Shown: positions 8,068-16,388, counted from the first letter of the stretch. The stretch is DNA of 43,677 nucleotides from an uncultured Actinomycetes bacterium (GCA_903872155.1 CAIQJP010000033.1:1-43677); one strand, 5' to 3'. Numbers and translations: made by a program. Notes: generated by a model not told the origin, from the letters alone.

Positions 8068-8528
8068 ACAACGACTTCGTTGCCAGTCCTCACGATCGCG
8101 AGATAGTTGCCCAACTTCTCGGACGCGAGCCCAATGGTTTATTTGCTGTTGTCGTTCGTGACAACGATGGAGTTCCAGTTGTCATCAAAAATGCACCGTT
8201 CCTCGCCGATGGAACACCAATGCCGACCTTGTATTGGCTGTGTTCGCCCGAAGCGCTGATAGCAGTCAGTCGCCTAGAAGCAGCAGGCGGGGTCAACGAT
8301 GCCGAAGCCGACGTTGATTCGGTCGCACTTGACAATGCTCACCGTAAATATCAGGCCGAACGTGACGCCTACATCCCGCTTGATCATGTTGGCCCTCGCC
8401 CGTCGGGCGGAGTTGCCGGCACTCGAATCGGAGTGAAGTGCTTGCACGCTCACTATGCATGGCATCTCGCTGGTGGAGATGATCCAGTAGGTCGTTGGGT
8501 CGCCGAGCGGATCGAAATTGGCTCGTGA
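8064..8528 (+). CDS. DUF501 protein
   Basis: A 154-residue protein beginning with a TTG that overlaps the previous stop (TTGA). The family is recognised from the REIVAQLLGREPNGLFAVV opening, PTLYWLCSPEAL in the middle, and the C-terminal GPRPSGGVAGTRIGVKCLHAHYAWHL with conserved Gly, Cys and His residues that could bind a metal. DUF501 proteins have no established function, but they sit next to ppx (and often eno and ftsB/divIC) across Actinobacteria, as here: the exopolyphosphatase gene follows with a GTGA overlap. Cytoplasmic, no signal peptide. Identity of the family is fairly secure; the role is unknown. Confidence 0.85.
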   Translation: MNNDFVASPHDREIVAQLLGREPNGLFAVVVRDNDGVPVVIKNAPFLADGTPMPTLYWLCSPEALIAVSRLEAAGGVNDAEADVDSVALDNAHRKYQAERDAYIPLDHVGPRPSGGVAGTRIGVKCLHAHYAWHLAGGDDPVGRWVAERIEIGS

Positions 8529-9454
8529 ATACCACAATGCAAGGCACGGTCGCCGCGATTGACATCGGAACTAACTCAACCAATTTATTGATCGTTGATC
8601 GCGATGGACGCACTCTTGAACGTCGAGTAACCGTTACTCGGCTCGGTCAAGGCGTTGATCAATCGCGCCGTCTGTCACCCGAAGCCGTCGAACGAACAAT
8701 CAATTGCCTTTCGGCTTATCGGGATTTGCTTGATCAACACGACTCACCACGTGTGCGAATCGTCGCATCAAGTGCATCACGCGATGCACTGAACCGTGAA
8801 GAATTCTTTGATCAAGCAGAAAAGGTATTAGGAGTTCGACCAGAACTTGTGAGCGGGGACGAAGAAGCCCAACTTGCCTACCGGGGTTGTACCTCGCAAC
8901 TTGTACCCGACCCCAATGGCCACCTCATCATTGACATCGGCGGTGGTTCAACCGAACTCATCATGGGCACTTCGCAGCTTTCGCAGGCTCACAGCATCGA
9001 TGTTGGTGCAGTCAGAATGACCGAACGACACTTGCGCCATGATCCTCCTCAACCCGAAGAACTGTTAAATGCCATTGGCGAAGTCGAAGATTTCTTCGAG
9101 GATGTCCTTCGAACGAATCCTTCATTGAAGCATGTGCGTCAGATCATTGGCACCGCAGGAACGATCGTGACAGTTGCGGCAATCGAAATCGGTCAACAAA
9201 TATTCAATGCCAACGAACTTCACGGATTCATCCTGACTCGTGATGCCATTGAAGATGTCTTTCGAACCTTGGCGACAGAGTCTTTAGGTGATCGACGACA
9301 TAATCCCGGACTTCCCCCCGAACGTGCTGATGTCATTGTTGGCGGCTGCTGCGTACTTGTTGCATTAATGCGATCGCTGGACGCCAATGAATTAACTGTC
9401 TCCACGAACAACATCCTTGATGGTGTTTGTGCTGAACTATTGAACGACCTATGA
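8525..9454 (+). CDS. ppx: Exopolyphosphatase / guanosine pentaphosphatase (Ppx/GppA)
   Basis: A 309-residue protein starting at a GTG that overlaps the DUF501 stop as GTGA (ATG 8537 is an alternative). The ASKHA-fold phosphate loops are clear: AAIDIGTNSTNLLIVD at the N-terminus and LIIDIGGGSTELI in the second lobe. The catalytic glutamate is expected in the SGDEEAQLAYRG segment, and GTAGTIVTVAAIE lies in the third block. It lacks the C-terminal HD-like extension of the long E. coli Ppx and matches the short single-unit actinobacterial form. It would release phosphate from polyphosphate ends and/or hydrolyse pppGpp in the cytoplasm. Substrate preference cannot be read from the sequence. Confidence 0.92.
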   Translation: MNTTMQGTVAAIDIGTNSTNLLIVDRDGRTLERRVTVTRLGQGVDQSRRLSPEAVERTINCLSAYRDLLDQHDSPRVRIVASSASRDALNREEFFDQAEKVLGVRPELVSGDEEAQLAYRGCTSQLVPDPNGHLIIDIGGGSTELIMGTSQLSQAHSIDVGAVRMTERHLRHDPPQPEELLNAIGEVEDFFEDVLRTNPSLKHVRQIIGTAGTIVTVAAIEIGQQIFNANELHGFILTRDAIEDVFRTLATESLGDRRHNPGLPPERADVIVGGCCVLVALMRSLDANELTVSTNNILDGVCAELLNDL

Positions 9455-9461
9455 GCGACGT

Positions 9462-10088
9462 ATGAGCAATTTTGATTCGCATCCAGCTCGCGCTCATGCG
9501 GGCATTCGTTTGTATGGACGACGAGTTCTCTTACGCCCATTAGTGCCATCTGATTTCGCAGCGTGGTCAGAAGTACGTCGGCGCAACCGCGAGTGGCTCA
9601 CCGTATGGGAACCCCAAAAAATCAAACATGCCCCTGACCCCGAAACGGACCGAGATGCATTCAGCGCAAGGTGCAGTATTCGCGACCGCGAACGCCAAAA
9701 CGGCACCGCATATACATTTGGCTTGTTCGTCAATCAAAACTTTGCTGGCGAAGTCAATCTCAATTCGGTACAACGCGGCGCATTAATGACAGGCACCATT
9801 GGTTACTGGATTGACCAAGGCCAAGCCGGACAGTCATACATCGCCGAGGGTGTTGTCACGATCTGTCGCTACGCACTCGAAGACCTCGGTTTGCACCGTA
9901 TTGAGATCTGCATTGTCCCGCGCAATAGCAATAGTCGTCGAGTGATGGAAAAGTTAGATATCCGTGACGAAGGCACTGCACTTCGATTCCTCGAAATTAA
10001 CGGCGTGTGGGAAGACCACGTGCGTTACGCAATCACGGCCGAGGAATGGAATGAGCGGCGCGACGAACTATCGGAACGCTGGCTCTAA
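9462..10088 (+). CDS. GNAT-family N-acetyltransferase (RimJ/RimL-like)
   Basis: A 208-residue protein with the RimJ-type layout: GRRVLLRPLVPSDFAAW at the start, a central FGLFVNQNFAGEVNL strand pair, the IGYWIDQGQAGQSYIAEGV acetyl-CoA region and LGLHRIEICIVPRNSNSRRV near residue 145. Such enzymes acetylate N-terminal residues of ribosomal proteins or small molecules. The gene starts seven bases after ppx, so it is probably in the same transcript. There is no specific substrate clue; rimJ would be an over-call. Confidence 0.87.
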   Translation: MSNFDSHPARAHAGIRLYGRRVLLRPLVPSDFAAWSEVRRRNREWLTVWEPQKIKHAPDPETDRDAFSARCSIRDRERQNGTAYTFGLFVNQNFAGEVNLNSVQRGALMTGTIGYWIDQGQAGQSYIAEGVVTICRYALEDLGLHRIEICIVPRNSNSRRVMEKLDIRDEGTALRFLEINGVWEDHVRYAITAEEWNERRDELSERWL

Positions 10089-10096
10089 AAGTTCAA

Positions 10097-10417
10097 TCAA
10101 GCCGATTGCGCAAGGTTGCGATACGCCTCGGCTTTTTGCCGGCGAACCGTCGTGCGACGCTTCCATTCCTTGACCTTCCAGTGACGCAAATTGCGATTGT
10201 GATCAAGTTTCTTCACCGCCTTAGCAGGATCGTGGTGATGGAGCGGCTTCCACTCGGCTCCGGGTTCAACCACATCATCGGGCTCGACTCCGTGGCTGAC
10301 CAGTTCGGCCAATTCGTGCAACTCGCTGTGAACGCGATGACGTTCGCCGTGGGCGTGGGCCCGCTGTTCGGCACGAGGTAGCGGTACCGCTTCCTGACTT
10401 CGATGGCGCTTGCTCAT
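10097..10417 (-). CDS. Small basic, His/Arg-rich hypothetical protein
   Basis: A 106-residue protein that I do not recognise. It is strongly basic and rich in His, Arg, Lys and Glu. The sequence runs from MSKRHRSQEAVPLPRAEQRA through an acidic HELAELVSHGVEPDDVVEP middle to a Lys/Arg-rich KLDHNRNLRHWKVKEWKRRT block. It has no cysteines and no membrane helix, and the composition suggests nucleic-acid or ribosome binding. It is very probably a real gene: a perfect AAAGGAGG lies five bases before the ATG, stronger than most in this window, so expression is expected to be high. It converges on the GNAT gene with eight bases between stops. Confidence 0.72.
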   Translation of the reverse strand: MSKRHRSQEAVPLPRAEQRAHAHGERHRVHSELHELAELVSHGVEPDDVVEPGAEWKPLHHHDPAKAVKKLDHNRNLRHWKVKEWKRRTTVRRQKAEAYRNLAQSA

Positions 10418-10422
10418 TCGGT

Positions 10423-10430
10423 CCTCCTTT
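10423..10430 (-). promoter_or_regulatory. Consensus Shine-Dalgarno AAAGGAGG
   Basis: Read on the minus strand, AAAGGAGG ends five bases before the ATG at 10417. It matches the 16S rRNA tail completely and decides both the reality and the start of the small basic protein gene. Confidence 0.8.
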
Positions 10431-10539
10431 AAAGGCTCCGTTGAACTCCCCTCAAAGTGAACCGTACAACAATTCTGAGAAAAAGCAAGTCACTTTTGTG
10501 GGGACGATAGTCCCGAATCACGCCCAGGCAGGAAGGCTT

Positions 10540-11307
10540 CTACTTCTTTGATGAGATCTGGTTTTGTAAGGCCGCAATACGTTCGGCGAACCATGGCTGA
10601 CGTGTGCTCCACAATTGAGGTGTGAGCTCACGCTCAACGGCAACAACATGCTCAGAGACATCGGCCATCGCTTGAATCGTCTTCTTCGTTTCAATGACCA
10701 ATTCACGCGGAGCCGACGCCGCTCGCGCCGCCATTACATGAGCGACCGCTTGCAATTGATCATCATCAACACAACGATGCACAATGCCCAGACGCTCGGC
10801 TTCTGCACCGTCAACAACCTCGCCAAAAATGACTGTTGCCATCGCCGTTTGTGGTCCGGCAATTCGACGCAACATCCACGTATGTCCGCCACCTGGATGA
10901 ATTCCGATTTGCAAGAAACGCGTGTCAAACTTCGCTCGACGCGCTGCAATGCGAACATCGCAGCCAAGCGCCAAATTCATTCCTGCTCCAACAGCAGCAC
11001 CGTTCACAGCAGCCAAAGTTGGCAAAGGGCTACGAGCAATACGCAAAAAGCCCTCGTAGATATTGCCCAGGCTTTCGGCCGAACTCTGTTGCAGATTGCC
11101 AAGATTCGCTCCGGCGCAAAACGCTGGTGCAGTACCCGTCACAACAATCGCACCAACATTGCTATCACTTTCAATGCGATCCATCGCCGAAATGATTTCG
11201 GCAACAAGTGGAGCAGTCAACGTGTTGCGTTCACCAGGATTGTTCAAGGTGATGGTTGCTACACCGTCGGAAATATCAAGTAGGACGAGAGAATCTGAAG
11301 AAGTCAC
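10540..11307 (-). CDS. Crotonase-fold (enoyl-CoA hydratase/isomerase family) protein lacking both catalytic Glu
   Basis: A 255-residue protein with a GTG start and a clear crotonase fold: ATITLNNPGERNTL, the CoA-binding APAFCAGANL oxyanion segment, AAVNGAAVGAGMNLALGCD and IHPGGGHTWMLRRIAG. Compared with rat mitochondrial enoyl-CoA hydratase, the two catalytic glutamates (Glu144 in the GGGCELA block, Glu164 in the GQPE block) are replaced by Asn in AGMNLAL and Phe in DTRFLQIG. Ordinary hydration of enoyl-CoA is therefore unlikely. A different crotonase reaction, or acyl-CoA binding only as described for mycobacterial EchA6, is more plausible. It has no operon partner: the small basic gene lies downstream on the same strand and the Nudix gene is divergent. 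Confidence 0.85.
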   Translation of the reverse strand: MTSSDSLVLLDISDGVATITLNNPGERNTLTAPLVAEIISAMDRIESDSNVGAIVVTGTAPAFCAGANLGNLQQSSAESLGNIYEGFLRIARSPLPTLAAVNGAAVGAGMNLALGCDVRIAARRAKFDTRFLQIGIHPGGGHTWMLRRIAGPQTAMATVIFGEVVDGAEAERLGIVHRCVDDDQLQAVAHVMAARAASAPRELVIETKKTIQAMADVSEHVVAVERELTPQLWSTRQPWFAERIAALQNQISSKK

Positions 11308-11390
11308 GGGGTTAGTCTCGCAGAATTCAGGCGTGATTCTGATATCGAAAAGATTCAGGTAACGGCGCCGACAAGCAATAAGGTTGAAAC

Positions 11391-12083
11391 ATGTCAGCCG
11401 ACCCGACCTCGCATGTCATCCCCGACCGCAAGAGTCGCCCAGCGGCCACCGTGATTTTGACTCGAGAAAATTCTCACGTCGAATGCGGCTTTGAAGTTTT
11501 AATGCTGCAGCGCAGCACGGTGGGTGCCTTCGCTGGAATGTGGGTTTTCCCTGGCGGCCGTATTGATGATGCGGACGAAGGCCATGATGATCTGTCGCGA
11601 GCTCGCTCGGCCGCCGTTCGTGAAGCCGCCGAAGAGGTTTCTGCTGCTGTCGATCATTCATCGCTAACGGTATGGAGCCATTGGACCCCGCCGTTGAATG
11701 CGCCAGCACGATTCACAACGTGGTTTTTTGTGGCCCCATGGGCCGGTGCGCAAGTCGGCATCGACAATCACGAGATTGTTGATTACCGGTGGATGGCGCC
11801 TGACCACGCCTTGACCTCAGGTATCCCCATGGCACCGCCAACCATCGTGACATTGCATGAACTTCTCGAAGCCGGCGGTCATGATGCGATTCATCGTGGA
11901 CGAGTCGACCCACCTTCGTATGTGACTCGCCCAGCTGTCGCCGCCGATGGTTCGTCAATCTTCTTGTGGCACGGCGACGCCGGTTATGAATCAGGTGACC
12001 CCGATGTTCCGGGTCCACGTAACCGATTGCTTTTACCCGAGGGTTTTGGTGGACCCGTGTTCACCTACATTCGGTCTGCCTAG
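11391..12083 (+). CDS. Nudix hydrolase (NUDT7/8/19-like layout)
   Basis: A 230-residue protein whose ATG is preceded by AAGG at seven bases. The Nudix domain spans residues ~18-150. FPGGRIDDAD opens the Nudix box, and REAAEEVSA supplies the metal-binding REXXEE core. The box carries a longer insert between the two halves than the standard 23-residue motif and ends in Ser instead of Gly. This longer layout occurs in NUDT7/8/19-type CoA or acyl-CoA diphosphatases, a role that would suit the acyl-CoA genes around it, but substrate assignment is only inference. No signal peptide. It is divergent from the crotonase-like gene and 36 bases upstream of the next gene. Confidence 0.83.
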   Translation: MSADPTSHVIPDRKSRPAATVILTRENSHVECGFEVLMLQRSTVGAFAGMWVFPGGRIDDADEGHDDLSRARSAAVREAAEEVSAAVDHSSLTVWSHWTPPLNAPARFTTWFFVAPWAGAQVGIDNHEIVDYRWMAPDHALTSGIPMAPPTIVTLHELLEAGGHDAIHRGRVDPPSYVTRPAVAADGSSIFLWHGDAGYESGDPDVPGPRNRLLLPEGFGGPVFTYIRSA

Positions 12084-12119
12084 AAGACTTGAGTCCATCG
12101 GGTTGTAGCGTCATGACCG

Positions 12120-12731
12120 ATGCTTGACCATGTTTTCACCGATGTCATTAGTGCATTACGTGATGCATTTGAAGGCGCATTTCTTGAACGTCAAGCCTTT
12201 GAAGAACACTTCCAAGTCGATATTCAACTCGGTGATGTGAGCTGGGAAACGAGTTACGGTTTGCCCGGCGAAGGTCAGCCACCTCGAATCGTCGCCCACA
12301 TTTCTTTTGATTGGCCCTCATGGAGTCAAACTGCATATCGCAAATGGTATGTCGATGAGTCAATTGATGAATTGCCCGCAATCGAAATGGAAATTGTCTT
12401 GCGTATTCAACGCATCAAAGACAATCCCGATCTTGCCGCGGTTCGGTCACTCTTACCTGTCTTGAGTCCACTCATTGGTAACGGTCGACTCGAACGAGCC
12501 GGTCTCACCGTTGAGGCTACGTACCTCGATGATGAGGCTCTCGCTGAACACGCAGTTGAAGCAACATATGAGGGAATGTACGAATTAGCCGAAGAATCAT
12601 TGGCCGATGGCGCAAACACTTTGTTAGACGAACATTTTGGTGCCCTCGGTGGCTGGGTCGCCGCGATGTTGGTCAAACTCGGTGACATTAAGTATTCATT
12701 TCTCCCAGCCGACACACCCGACAACGACTAG
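12120..12731 (+). CDS. Acidic protein of unknown function
   Basis: A 203-residue protein, acidic (many Asp and Glu), without signal peptide, cysteines or membrane helices. It has no motif I recognise. The N-terminal half contains an FDWPSWSQTAYRKWYVDES stretch with several aromatic residues that may form a hydrophobic core or ligand pocket. The C-terminal half is helical with ELAEESLADGANTLLDEHFG. The gene lies between Nudix and crotonase-type genes on the same strand, and spacing (36 and 29 bases) allows co-transcription. Function is unknown. Confidence 0.68.
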   Translation: MLDHVFTDVISALRDAFEGAFLERQAFEEHFQVDIQLGDVSWETSYGLPGEGQPPRIVAHISFDWPSWSQTAYRKWYVDESIDELPAIEMEIVLRIQRIKDNPDLAAVRSLLPVLSPLIGNGRLERAGLTVEATYLDDEALAEHAVEATYEGMYELAEESLADGANTLLDEHFGALGGWVAAMLVKLGDIKYSFLPADTPDND

Positions 12732-12760
12732 TTCTCGAACATATCAATAGAAAGACCATC

Positions 12761-13561
12761 ATGGCCCTCATCACTTCTGCCGACAGCGTTGTCCTTTTAG
12801 AGATCAGCGAACGCATCGCCACGATTACTCTCAATCGCCCATCCGCACGCAATGCGCTTTCGACTGAAGTATTGAAACTTCTTCCGCAACTGATGAAGCA
12901 AGCCGATGCATCTGAAGATGTCGACGTCATCATCCTCACGGGAAGTGATCCAGCATTTAGCGCGGGTCTCGATCTCAAAGAACTCGGTTCAACTGGCGAC
13001 AATCTCGGTGCCGGTACTGGGGCCGATGGTCGTCCAAACGCAGACGGAATTCGCGGACCGTTTCCCGCATTGAAAAAACCGCTCATCGGAGCGATCAATG
13101 GCGTCGCCGTGACTGGCGGATTTGAACTCGCACTGAATTGCGATTTTCTCGTTGCCTCTGAACACGCCAAGTTTGGCGACACCCACGCCCGAGTTGGTGT
13201 CATGCCCGGCTGGGGACTCACAGTTCTGCTCCCCCAAGCCATCGGTGTTCGCCGAGCCCGCGAAATGAGTTTCACCGGCAATTTCATGTTGGCCCCCGAG
13301 GCCTACGATCGCGGACTGGTCAATCACGTCGTCCCTCACGCTGATTTACTGCCGTTTACCCGCCAAATCGCCCGAGATATCGCGGGCAACGACCAGCCTG
13401 GTGTCCGCCAAATTCGCGGTACCTATGCCGAAATCCACGCCGAAACCGCTGGTTGGACCATTGAGGCACGCGATGGCGCGGTATGGCGCAAAGAGCAGTT
13501 CTCGACCGAGAAGGTCGAAGAACGTCGTCGCGCCATCCAAGATCGCGGTCGCCAGCAGTAG
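12761..13561 (+). CDS. Enoyl-CoA hydratase/isomerase family protein
   Basis: A 266-residue crotonase-family protein: IATITLNRPSARNAL, DPAFSAGLDLKEL for the CoA and oxyanion site, INGVAVTGGFELALNCDF and VGVMPGWGLTVLLPQ. Of the two catalytic glutamates of classical hydratases, the first is kept (Glu in GGFELAL) and the second is His in FGDTHARVG. It may therefore be an isomerase, a hydratase with altered mechanism, or a hydrolase. It acts on acyl-CoA thioesters in the cytoplasm. The C-terminal ~50 residues are rich in Arg and Glu. A weak AAAG precedes the ATG. A substrate cannot be named. Confidence 0.87.
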   Translation: MALITSADSVVLLEISERIATITLNRPSARNALSTEVLKLLPQLMKQADASEDVDVIILTGSDPAFSAGLDLKELGSTGDNLGAGTGADGRPNADGIRGPFPALKKPLIGAINGVAVTGGFELALNCDFLVASEHAKFGDTHARVGVMPGWGLTVLLPQAIGVRRAREMSFTGNFMLAPEAYDRGLVNHVVPHADLLPFTRQIARDIAGNDQPGVRQIRGTYAEIHAETAGWTIEARDGAVWRKEQFSTEKVEERRRAIQDRGRQQ

Positions 13562-13570
13562 GTTCGCGCG

Positions 13571-13599
13571 CCAAATGTTCAGCCACGCGTCACATTTGG
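13571..13599. other. Inverted repeat CCAAATGT...ACATTTGG
   Basis: An exact 8-bp dyad with a 13-bp loop, 10 bases after the crotonase stop and about 90 bases before the BMP lipoprotein gene. It has no U-tract, so it is either a weak transcript-end hairpin or an operator for the transporter operon. Confidence 0.35.
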
Positions 13600-13685
13600 G
13601 CGTTCTACGGCCATTCTGAGGTCGTGTAACCTTTGCCTACCGTTCGTTTGGCATTCCCGCCAATCGATTTAGGGGAGGAAAAAAT

Positions 13686-14747
13686 ATGCGTAAGAATGCA
13701 CGATTGCTGGCAGCATCAATTGCCGCACTCAGCCTCTTCGCTGCCGCTTGTGGCGGCGACGACAAGGGCACAACTACCGAAGCTCCGGCGGGCAGCGAAG
13801 CACCTGCAGGCAGTGATGCACCAGCAAGTGGCATCATCGCTGGCGTTGCTTTCGATACCGGTGGCCGTGGCGACGGAACATTCAATGACTCAGCAGCAAC
13901 TGGTGGCGAGCGTGCCGCTAGTGAACTCGGTGTAGAGATCAAAGAACTCGAAGCAACCGTTGACGAAGACCGTAAAGCCAACCTCGAATTGCTCGCAGGC
14001 GATGGCGCACAGGTCATCGTTGGTGTTGGTTTCATGTTCACCGATCCCATGACCGAAGTTGCTGCGGCTAACCCCGACATTCACTTCGGCATCGTTGACT
14101 CAGTCGTCGATGCTCCGAACGTGAGCAGTTTGTTGTTCGCAGCTAACCAGGGTTCATTCCTCGTTGGTGCAGCAGCAGCCCTCAAGAGCACGACCGGTCA
14201 CATCGGATTCATCGGTGGTCAGGAAATTGACCTCATCAAGGAATTCGAAGCTGGTTACACCGCAGGTGCAAAGTACGTCAATCCCGACATCATCGTGGAT
14301 GTGAAGTACCTCGGACCAGCCGGCGACAACTCCGCATGGGGCAACGTTGCTGGTGCTAAGGAAATCGCTGCTGGCTGGTACGCCGCTGGCGCCGACATCA
14401 TCTACACCGCTGCTGGCGGTTCAGGTGCAGGCACCATCGAAGCTGCTGAAGAAGCTGGCAAGTGGGCCATCGGTGTTGACAGCGACCAGTACTTGACCTC
14501 GGGTGACCCCAAGGCTCAGGCAGTCATCTTGACCTCGATGATCAAGCGCGTTGACGTTGCTGTGTTCGAGACCATCAAGGCTTCGGTTGAAGGTGACACC
14601 TCAGGTGGCATCAAGATGTTCGACCTCAGCAATGACGGTGTTGGCTATGCAACTTCAGGTGGATACCTCGATGATGTCGTCGATCAGCTCGACGCCATCA
14701 AGGCCAAGATCGTGGCCGGCGAAATCGAAGTTCCAACCAAGCCCTGA
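13686..14747 (+). CDS. BMP-family nucleoside-binding lipoprotein of ABC importer
   Basis: A 353-residue lipoprotein: signal peptide with lipobox FAAAC, Cys22 lipid-modified, a Thr/Glu/Ala/Pro linker to ~residue 48, then the basic-membrane-protein (BmpA/PnrA/TmpC) fold. Typical features are GRGDGTFNDSAATGGERA near the start, VIVGVGFMFTDPM, the GHIGFIGGQEIDLIKEFEAG hinge segment and WAIGVDSDQYL. Known members bind purine and other nucleosides outside the membrane. A strong AGGGGAGGAA precedes the ATG. Three transport genes follow on the same strand, separated only by a hairpin that probably keeps this gene's mRNA level higher than theirs. Adenosine deaminase and uracil phosphoribosyltransferase genes lie a few kilobases downstream and support a nucleoside substrate. 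Confidence 0.9.
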   Translation: MRKNARLLAASIAALSLFAAACGGDDKGTTTEAPAGSEAPAGSDAPASGIIAGVAFDTGGRGDGTFNDSAATGGERAASELGVEIKELEATVDEDRKANLELLAGDGAQVIVGVGFMFTDPMTEVAAANPDIHFGIVDSVVDAPNVSSLLFAANQGSFLVGAAAALKSTTGHIGFIGGQEIDLIKEFEAGYTAGAKYVNPDIIVDVKYLGPAGDNSAWGNVAGAKEIAAGWYAAGADIIYTAAGGSGAGTIEAAEEAGKWAIGVDSDQYLTSGDPKAQAVILTSMIKRVDVAVFETIKASVEGDTSGGIKMFDLSNDGVGYATSGGYLDDVVDQLDAIKAKIVAGEIEVPTKP

Positions 14748-14772
14748 TCTAGTAACAGGCATTTAGTTAGTC

Positions 14773-14801
14773 GAGGACCCGGGTCATTGACCCGGGTCCT
14801 C
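14773..14801 (+). terminator. Strong intra-operon hairpin (attenuator or mRNA stabiliser)
   Basis: GAGGACCCGGGTC, loop ATT, GACCCGGGTCCTC: a perfect 13-bp stem between the binding-protein gene and the ATPase gene. There is no U-run after it, so full termination is unlikely. Partial termination, or protection of the upstream mRNA end, would explain the excess of binding protein usual in ABC importers. Confidence 0.75.
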
Positions 14802-14834
14802 TGCTATAACGGGATATGCACTTCAAGGGGCGAC

Positions 14835-16388
14835 ATGACTGAGCATTCTCATTTAGGTAACCAATTAGCGGTTGAACTTCACGGCATCACCAAGCGATTC
14901 CCTGGCGTGATCGCTAACCACGACATCGAACTTCTCGTTCGCCCGGGGACAATTCACGCGATCGTTGGTGAAAACGGAGCTGGCAAGTCCACTTTGATGA
15001 AGACTTTGTACGGCATGCATCAACCCGATGAGGGCACAATCACCGTCAACGGCAACCTTGTGCAGTTCAAGACACCAACCGACGCAATCGCTGCCGGTAT
15101 CGGCATGGTGCATCAACACTTTATGCTCGCCGACAATCTCACGATCACTGAGAACATCATCTTGGGCGATGAACCAGTCGACGGTCGCGGCCGTATCAAA
15201 TTTAAAGAAGCACGCGAACGTATTGAAACTTTGATGAAGTCTCTCGGTGCGACGTTTGATCCAAATACAAATGTTTCTGAACTTGGCGTTGGTCAACGTC
15301 AACGAGTCGAGATTCTCAAAGTTTTGTACCGTGGTGCAAAAATTTTGATTCTTGATGAGCCAACTGCTGTACTCGTACCCCAAGAAGTTGATGAACTGTT
15401 CACAACGCTCAAGCGACTCGTCGCTGACGGAGCGACTGTCATCTTTATTTCACACAAGCTTGATGAAGTACTCGCCTATTGCGATGAAATCACCGTGATT
15501 CGTCAAGGTACGACTGTTGCTCATACAACGCCATCGCAAGTGAATCGACGTTCGCTTGCTGAACTGATGGTTGGCAGCGACCTCCCCGATCCTTCGGGTC
15601 GTGAAACGAAAATCGGAACCGATGTCCGCCTCCAAGTGACTGGCCTCAATCTGGCTGGTGAAATTGTTGGTGCCAAACTTGCGCTCGAAGACATCAACGT
15701 TGCTGTGCATTCCGGAGAGATTGTTGGAATCGCTGGAGTTGAAGGAAATGGACAATTTGAATTGTGCGAATCAATTTTGGGACTCCGCACTATTTTGAGC
15801 GGTTCAATCTCGGTGTGTGGGCAAGAGCTTTCGCATGCCGAAACTCGCGAACGTATCAACATGGGTTTGTCGTACATTCCTTTTGACCGTCATCGTGAGG
15901 GCTTGTTACTCGATGCTCCACTTTGGGAGAACACGTTCTTGGGCCGTGAAGAAAACTCGTCGCTCACAAATGGACCGTTCATTTCTCGAAGCAAGATTGA
16001 ATCTGATTGCCGATCAATCATCGATCGCTTTGGAGTTTTGACACCAAGCGAACAAGTCCCCGCATTTGCTCTTTCAGGGGGCAACCAACAAAAACTTGTC
16101 GTCGGACGCGAAATGGCGAGCGACCCCAAAGTCTTACTTGCTGCTCATCCAACTCGCGGAGTAGACGTTGGTGCACAAGCAGCCATTTGGGATGAATTAC
16201 GTCATGCCCGCGACAACGGTTTAGGGGTACTGCTCATTTCTGCCGACCTTGAAGAACTCATCGGTTTATCCGATCGCATTTTGGTGATGTTTGACGGTCG
16301 TGTCACCGCCCATCTCGACCCCGCGACGGCAACTCCCGAAATGCTGGGGACATATATGACGGGCGAAGAGCAAGGAGTAGCTCAATGA
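14835..16388 (+). CDS. Double ATPase of BMP-type nucleoside ABC importer
   Basis: A 517-residue protein; ATG 14835 follows AAGGGG. It has the RbsA-type two-domain form. Domain 1 (residues ~12-245) carries a canonical Walker A GENGAGKST with Lys51, signature LGVGQRQRVEILK, Walker B ILILDEPTAVL and switch His in FISHKL. Domain 2 (~260-510) has a degenerate Walker A, GVEGNGQFEL, but an intact signature LSGGNQQKLVVGREM and PTRGVDVGAQ. Such asymmetry is normal for the RbsA/YufO family, where one site may be inactive. It energises transport together with the two permeases that follow, the first overlapping by ATGA. Substrate is inferred to be nucleosides from the binding protein. Confidence 0.92.
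   Translation: MTEHSHLGNQLAVELHGITKRFPGVIANHDIELLVRPGTIHAIVGENGAGKSTLMKTLYGMHQPDEGTITVNGNLVQFKTPTDAIAAGIGMVHQHFMLADNLTITENIILGDEPVDGRGRIKFKEARERIETLMKSLGATFDPNTNVSELGVGQRQRVEILKVLYRGAKILILDEPTAVLVPQEVDELFTTLKRLVADGATVIFISHKLDEVLAYCDEITVIRQGTTVAHTTPSQVNRRSLAELMVGSDLPDPSGRETKIGTDVRLQVTGLNLAGEIVGAKLALEDINVAVHSGEIVGIAGVEGNGQFELCESILGLRTILSGSISVCGQELSHAETRERINMGLSYIPFDRHREGLLLDAPLWENTFLGREENSSLTNGPFISRSKIESDCRSIIDRFGVLTPSEQVPAFALSGGNQQKLVVGREMASDPKVLLAAHPTRGVDVGAQAAIWDELRHARDNGLGVLLISADLEELIGLSDRILVMFDGRVTAHLDPATATPEMLGTYMTGEEQGVAQ

Noticed and set aside
10615-11283. A 222-codon open frame antisense to the crotonase-like gene
   Set aside because: Its product is rich in Arg, Asn and Cys without motifs, and the opposite strand encodes a clear crotonase fold.
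12688-13287. A 199-codon open frame antisense to the second crotonase gene
   Set aside because: The composition is Ser/Arg/Pro-rich and the sense strand carries the conserved active-site motifs.
13562-13685. preQ1 or purine riboswitch upstream of the nucleoside importer
   Set aside because: The leader is short and shows neither the preQ1-I pseudoknot sequence nor a purine aptamer; only a simple inverted repeat is visible.
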